Assembly: GCA_030267965.1 (NCBI GenBank)
Contig: BRYA01000098.1
Location: 1-64,000, forward strand
Length of the DNA: 64,000 nucleotides
Direction: 5' to 3'
Source: Triparma columacea
Lineage: Eukaryota; Sar; Bolidophyceae; Parmales; Triparmaceae
The notes below the pieces were generated by a model. That model had not been told where the DNA came from. It worked only from the letters and a program-made list of their open reading frames with translations, and made no database searches. How positions within the stretch are numbered: the first letter of the stretch is position 1; each line of letters starts with the position of its first letter. Below are positions 59,201-64,000 of this stretch, piece after piece. The translations under genes were made by a program, and so were the position numbers.

Positions 59201-60157
59201 AACGGCGCTGGCGTCATTCGCACCACATCGCGCAAATAATGAACCATTTAGTCGCCATTCTCATTCTTACCTCCAAAGACATAAAGGGAGTTGTCGCACG
59301 CGGTCGCCTGGTGACCGGACCTCTTATCGGGACCCTTTCCCTTCGGAGTAATTTTCGACCATTTCCAGGTCTCAATGTCGAGCATGTGAAGGTCGTTGAG
59401 GTCCCTCCGTCCGTACCCCATCCCTCCATAGCCGCCAAACACATAAACATTTTTTCCAATGAGCGTAGCGCTGTGAGCACCCCTCGGAGAAGGCGTGCCG
59501 GGCCACCCGGAAGGCATGTGATTGCCATCCACGCACTCAGACGACTTTGGGACGGGCTGCCACCACTCCATGGTGACGGTATTGAAAACCCAGACATCAT
59601 TGTATCGCTTCGAGGGGGTGGGAAGGCGGTGAAGTGGTAGAAGGAGGGTGATTTGCGAGAAAGACGTGTGAGATGAAAATTCGTTGGAAGGGCATACTAT
59701 CGGCCCATTACCCACCTGAGAGGAGCTCGCAAAGCCTCCAAAGAGGAGGATTTGATTCTGGTCAATAAGAGATGCTGTGTGGCGCCATCTCGCTGGGGGC
59801 TTCGTCCCAGGTAAATCTATGGCCGTGAATTCCATTTCGGCGGATCCCATTCTCAGCAGAAAAAGGTCATTTGAAGGTGCAGGGGGGGAGTTAATCTCAC
59901 CGCTGGGTTGAGTGGGGGGAGGGAGAGGGGGGGTTAGAAGACTCACTGCTTGGGAAGCGAAACAGACAGGGATAAACACCGCGACACAACACTCACAGTC
60001 CGCCGAAAAGGTAAGCATTGGCTCCACAGACTGTGAAGGAGTGGCCCGATCGAGGACTTGGGAGATTTGATTCTTTCTTGTTCTTCCCCACGACAACGGC
60101 CTTCTTCCACGCCAGCTTAGAAGCCGTCTGCTGGTCGGGCGGAGGTGGGAGAGACAT
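47233..60157 (-). CDS. Axonemal dynein heavy chain, outer-arm Kelch type (alpha HC/ODA11-like)
   Basis: Five exons (60157-59997, 59902-59716, 59607-59271, 59105-55393, 55293-47233) join with matching phases to about 4,152 residues. The N terminus carries Kelch repeats (GHSFTVCGANAYLFGG, then SATLIGKNVYVFGGYGG), an IPT-like segment (GPITGNTPIEITGIDF) and a filamin-type repeat (DGTYVVMYTAPNPGEYEVQV). This arrangement marks the Chlamydomonas alpha outer-arm chain. The motor follows with P-loops of AAA1 near 1369 (GPAGTGKT), AAA2 near 1656 (GPAGAGKS), AAA3 near 1986 (GPAGTGKT) and AAA4 near 2340 (GVGGSGKQ), then a coiled-coil stalk near 2600-2900. AAA1's FITMNPGY is rebuilt exactly by the last splice. 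It powers flagellar beating. It is shorter than the typical 4,500 residues because the tail is compact. Confidence 0.92.
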
Positions 60158-60264
60158 TCTGTTGTAGGTGAAGTTGAGAGGGAGGGGGTGAACAGCCCCA
60201 AAGTTGTTTTTGAGTGTTAGGGACTTGCTTGTCCAAATGATTTTGGGCCAAACCAACATAAAGA
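60158..60264. promoter_or_regulatory. 107-bp bidirectional promoter, dynein / mastigoneme protein
   Basis: Only 107 bp separate the ATG of the dynein heavy chain (-) from that of the mastigoneme protein (+). This space must hold both 5' UTRs and a shared promoter. No TATA box is evident. Two CCAAA words lie at 60233-60253 (TCCAAAT and GCCAAAC). Confidence 0.6.
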
Positions 60265-62699
60265 ATGTTGAGAGCTGTCTCTGCAGCGCTGGCGATCGCC
60301 TCTGCGGTCGCTCAGGATGCAGCATATGCACCATGCCCTAATAGCTGCAGCGGCCACGGTAACTGCGACAATCCTAACAGACAGGTGAGAAAAGAGGATG
60401 GCCTCCCCAACATAACGACTCCACTTTGTGAGGTTCCTAATTGAGCAATTTCGACACTATCTGGGCTCGTTGGGCGTGGATTGGCAATTTCTACCTGCTT
60501 TTAGTACTCACGGGACTTGTTTTTGTCCCGTAGTCTCTAGGGGGTGTACTATTTTTCAGAAGCATGGTCAAGAACCTTGGAGAGGACCTTATGCTTGAGT
60601 TTTTCTTCCACCCTGCTCATCCTCTCTCCCCCCCCACCCTCCCACTGCCACTCCCTCTTTTCGGCGCTAACACTGCCGCCCCTCTCCCTTATCCTCCCTC
60701 CCTTCAGTGTGAATGCTTTGATGGTTTCATGGGAGCCGACTGCTCTCTCATGACTTGCCCGACTGGTCCAGCTTGGGCCGACGAGGCAACCGGGGTGGAC
60801 ATTGCCCACAACTTGGCCGAGTGCTCCAACAGGGGCCTCTGCGACCGGACGAAAGGTACCTGTACGTGCGAAGCTGGGAGGTTTGAAGGAAAAGCTTGCG
60901 AGAGAAGGACCTGTCCCAATGCTTGCAACTTCAAGGGAAGATGCGAGAGCATGAGCGCGCTGGCGACAATGAGGGACCCCGGGGAGCTCATCACCCAGTG
61001 CGATACGTCTCTTATTTGCGTGAATGCCGACTGCTCCACGACAAACTACGAAAACTGTAAGACTGTGTACGCTTACGATACCATTTGGGATGCAGACATG
61101 ATGTACGGCTGCGTTTGTGACGATGATTACTACGGCGTCGACTGCAGCTTGCGATTGTGCCCAACCGGGGACGATCCCCTAACTGGGTCTTCCTCCGCTG
61201 TGACTCCGGAGGTCAACCACAAGATGATTGTCACCTGTACTGCGACCGGGGGTACTTTCACTCTCACCTTCAAGGGCGAGACTACCGCAGCAATCGCTTG
61301 GGATGCGACCACGTCTGCCGTCACTCAGGCCCTTCACGGGCTAACCACCATCAAGAGTGATTTCGACACTGCTGTAACAGTCACCTTTTCGGGGACCAAC
61401 CTTGCCGCCTGCAAGGATGACAGCAACACGATTGACATAACCTTCACTCAGAACTTCGGAAACCTCCCTGTCCTCATCCCTGACGGGTCGCTTCTCACTT
61501 CCACCGGCGTTTTTGAGGCCTCCATTACCACTGCCACTTCCATCCCTGGAACTAAGGAGGACGATTTTTGCTCCAACCGTGGGGTCTGTGACACTGAGAC
61601 CGGCGTCTGCGCCTGTACTTCCACGGATTTCGCTACCTCCAACGGTGCCAATGCTGCCGGTCAGCGGGGCGACTGTGGTTTTCAGACGGTTTCCCAGGTC
61701 ACGTCTTGCCCAGGGACGGACGGGATCGATTGCAACGGCAAAGGAAACTGCCTCGCTGACTTCGTCTGTGAGTGCATGCAAGGCTACACGGGAGCCGACT
61801 GTTCCCTGCTGTCCTGTCCCTCGGGAAAGAACTGGTTTGGCTTCCCCACCGCTGCCAACAACGCCCACCTCGACCTTGTCGAGTGCTCCGGCGCGGGAAA
61901 ATGCGACACCGAGGCCGGCACTTGTGAGTGCATGGACGGCTTCACGGGGTCCTCATGCCAGCTTATGTCTTGCCCCGGAGACCCCATCTGCAACGGCAAC
62001 GGTATCTGCTATACCATGGGAGATCTCGCCGAGCTCGCGACCCTTAACGGAGAGGCAACTGCCTACACTTACGGCAAGACTCCCAACGACCCTGCCACCT
62101 GGGACTACGATAAGATCCAAGGGTGCAAGTGCGATGACGGCTTTGAGGGCTACGACTGCTCATTGATGACCTGCCCCTACGGCGACGACCCCGAGAACAA
62201 CAATAGGCAGGTCAACGAGATCCAGATGGTCGTGTGCGACGAGAGCACCGGAACCGACGGTACCTTCCAGTTCAAGTTCAGGGAGATTGAGATGTCAACT
62301 TCGCTGGCCTACTCAGCCACCGTGGCCGATGTCAAGACCGCCCTCGAAGGCCTCAGCAGTATCGCTGGCGTCAATGTGTACCACGACGACACTGCGTTGG
62401 ACGCAACCACTGCCGCAGTTTGCGCCTCAGGCGGGAGAACATTTTACGTCGAGTTCTTAAGACCCACAGGAGATGTCCCTCTCCTAGTTGCGTCGTACAC
62501 AAACCTCGAGGAGGTCATTGTTAGCGAGTTCCTCAAGGGTACGAAGGAATGGATCGAATGCTCCGGAAGGGGATTGTGTGATTACGAGCTTGGCCTTTGC
62601 ACTTGTGTCACAGGCTTTGGGGCGAGTGACGGGCAGGGCAACAGTGGGATCTACGCTGACTGTGGGTATAAGATGCCCATTGTTGTGGCCGACGAGTAA
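60265..62699 (+). CDS. Mastigoneme-type secreted EGF-repeat protein (SIG1/Ocm1-like)
   Basis: Exons 60265-60384 and 60708-62699 (phase 0, ACAG|GTGAGA and CTTCAG) give 703 residues. The signal peptide (MLRAVSAALAIASAVAQ) is followed by CPNSCSGHGNCDN. About eight EGF/tenascin-like modules then follow in the characteristic pattern C-x-C-x-GF-x-G-x-DCSLMTCPTG, with variants such as CVCDDDYYGVDCSLRLCPTG. Two beta-rich repeats of about 100 residues (near 225-325 and 560-655) sit between modules and resemble each other. This layout matches SIG1 of diatoms and Ocm1 of Ochromonas, structural proteins of the tripartite flagellar hairs of stramenopiles. The protein is made in the ER and exported to the flagellum. 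The 323-nt first intron is longer than most here. Confidence 0.88.
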
Positions 62700-62806
62700 T
62701 TATATGTGTGAATTAAAAAATGAAAGCATTATTGTTATTTTTGTTTCAATGATTTCCATGAGAAAAACTGGTTCCCCTGGCATTCAAATTGTCTCATTTT
62801 ATCATC

Positions 62807-64000
62807 ATGCTTGCGCTCAAACCAACATCTGACAAGCCTCCCCAGGCCGTGCTTGGCGCGTTCAAGGCACTTCAGGAACGGATACGCACTATCACCCATG
62901 AAAAATCCGAGGCCCAATCTCGAGCAGCTCAACTGCGATCAGAGTTGAGTTCCAGGGAGGCAGATTCCGTTGTAAAGAGAGAAGATTTCGCCCGTGACGA
63001 GATGGAGCGGCTGGAGAGTGGGAGATCTGACCTAGAAAAGCTGACAGAGGCAAAACACCTGGCAGAGATCGCCTTAGCGAGGAATGAGGAGCAGCGAAAG
63101 GCTGCAGTTGCTGCGACTCAGAACGAAATGAATAGGACCGAGGACCATAGACAGGAAACTGCAGCGAGTGAGGGAAAAATTTCTCTTCTCAAGCAGCGAA
63201 ACTCACACTTGGAAAGGGAGCTTGAACAGGGGAAGGAAAATGTAGAAAGGTTGAAGAATTTGACCGAGAAGGAGCGGGATGAGGGCGATTCGAGAATCCG
63301 CGATTTGACGCGGCAGCTTGAGCAACTCGAGTCGGCCGTCCTCAATGAGGACAACTTGAGCAAGAACATAGATGCAAAGTGTCTCAGGCAGGAGGACTTT
63401 CTCAAGAGCGTCATGAGCATAAATGAGGCCCTTGTGCAGAGCGCCTACCAGAATAGGGAGAGCGGGTTGATGGAGAGGCAACGTGGTGGTCCCAGTCACA
63501 TGAGTTCCAGCTGCTCTTCAGGTGTTGGCTCAAGAAGCAGGACAGGCACAAAGAAGAAGAAGGTCAAAAGGAAGGGGAAGAGGAAAACGTCAACTTTTAA
63601 GAGGGCCGTTGAGACACCGCCCCCACCCCCGCCACCACAGATGCGTTCGACAAGGCGACACCAATCAAGGCCTGCTTTGGGCAGGCGGAACAACAAATCG
63701 ACGTCTGCTAGTGCTGCACCTCTCCGAAGGAGGGGCGAAGGTTACGCCCAGGAGGGGCCGTCCATCCGGACGACAAAATCCTCCCGTCTTGCCGCAGTAG
63801 CAGCCAAAGCTAGAGCTGAAGAAGTTGCGTTGAAGAAGAGGGGCAAGCAGCTCAACATCAAGGATAGGATTCGCAGCGCTAATTTCGGCCCCGTTCCCTT
63901 CCTACCTGCCCCTCACACTCACAGCTTCAACGTGCTCGCCGCTGTGAGCGAGGCCGTTCGATGTGAGGTCGGAGATCTTGAATACAAGGTGACGACCAGA
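62807..64000 (+). CDS. Coiled-coil protein with basic C-terminal half, 3' end outside window
   Basis: From the ATG the frame is open for 398 codons to the last base of the window, so the gene is partial. Residues about 12-225 are a charged coiled coil (LERELEQGKENVERLKNLTE). A basic, Ser/Arg/Lys-rich region follows (GTKKKKVKRKGKRK), then a Pro run, then ANFGPVPFLPAPHTHSFNVL near the edge. That last motif weakly recalls the microtubule-binding part of Cep57 proteins (PF...GTS..SHNV), which also follow a coiled coil; this is only a suggestion. It starts 107 bp past the mastigoneme stop codon, so the flagellar gene's 3' UTR and this promoter must be compact or overlap. Confidence 0.6.
   Translation, partial: MLALKPTSDKPPQAVLGAFKALQERIRTITHEKSEAQSRAAQLRSELSSREADSVVKREDFARDEMERLESGRSDLEKLTEAKHLAEIALARNEEQRKAAVAATQNEMNRTEDHRQETAASEGKISLLKQRNSHLERELEQGKENVERLKNLTEKERDEGDSRIRDLTRQLEQLESAVLNEDNLSKNIDAKCLRQEDFLKSVMSINEALVQSAYQNRESGLMERQRGGPSHMSSSCSSGVGSRSRTGTKKKKVKRKGKRKTSTFKRAVETPPPPPPPQMRSTRRHQSRPALGRRNNKSTSASAAPLRRRGEGYAQEGPSIRTTKSSRLAAVAAKARAEEVALKKRGKQLNIKDRIRSANFGPVPFLPAPHTHSFNVLAAVSEAVRCEVGDLEYKVTTR

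Noticed and set aside
1..64000. tRNA, rRNA, CRISPR arrays and bacterial-type operons
   Set aside because: No cloverleaf with a TTCRA arm, no rRNA core words and no spaced direct repeats were seen by eye; gene structure is eukaryotic. A covariance-model scan would settle tRNAs.

Overview
The window is nuclear DNA from a flagellated, photosynthetic stramenopile (heterokont alga). A bolidophyte/Parmales-type alga would fit, but I cannot fix the genus from sequence alone. Three things point there. A gene at 60.3-62.7 kb encodes a secreted EGF-repeat protein of the mastigoneme (SIG1/Ocm1) type found on stramenopile flagellar hairs. A HAD phosphatase at 45.8-47.0 kb carries a two-part plastid presequence with a phenylalanine at the predicted signal-peptide cleavage site, as in algae with red secondary plastids. 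Genes are split by short GT-AG introns, mostly 90-170 nt, and run on both strands without operons. Nearly every multi-exon model below was rebuilt by hand from splice junctions whose reading phases agree, so exon joins are inference from sequence and not transcript-supported.

Layout. 0.3-3.4 kb: a JmjC/cupin dioxygenase gene (-), then two relics, a frameshifted C2H2 zinc-finger array (+) and an ATG-less TrpF-like fragment (-). 3.5-5.1 kb: a type I surface protein with a Thr/Pro stalk (+). 6.3-11.4 kb: a BAZ2/TIP5-like MBD-DDT-WHIM chromatin-remodelling subunit (-), head to head with an AMPK gamma (SNF4) gene (+, 11.8-12.9 kb; a 53-N assembly gap lies in its intron). 13.1 kb: a calmodulin-like EF-hand protein (-). 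14.2-18.7 kb: a coiled-coil, cilium-type protein (-) head to head with a conserved Cys-motif protein (+). 19-23.3 kb: a DHHC palmitoyltransferase (-) and a WDR89-like WD40 protein (+), with codon use unlike their neighbours. 23.5-24.4 kb: a small secreted or anchored protein (+).

24.5-40.8 kb is one 11-exon gene (-) for a protein of about 5,032 residues: signal peptide, GCC2/GCC3-type Cys-rich repeats, cadherin repeats, about 14 IPT/TIG repeats, an EGF/Cys-rich collar and about nine membrane segments. 41.3-45.6 kb: an LRR protein with a C-terminal IQ motif (-). 45.8-47.0 kb: the plastid-targeted phosphoglycolate/4-nitrophenyl-phosphatase-like enzyme (-). 47.2-60.2 kb: a Kelch-IPT-filamin axonemal dynein heavy chain (-). 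It is transcribed divergently from the mastigoneme gene across only 107 bp. 62.8-64.0 kb: a coiled-coil, basic protein that runs off the window (+).

The dynein, the mastigoneme protein and possibly the 14-18.7 kb pair form a flagellar-themed neighbourhood. The best candidates for something undescribed are the giant cadherin-IPT receptor, the dynein/mastigoneme shared promoter, and a CTCGCT-like motif that recurs near the 3' ends of introns in several genes.
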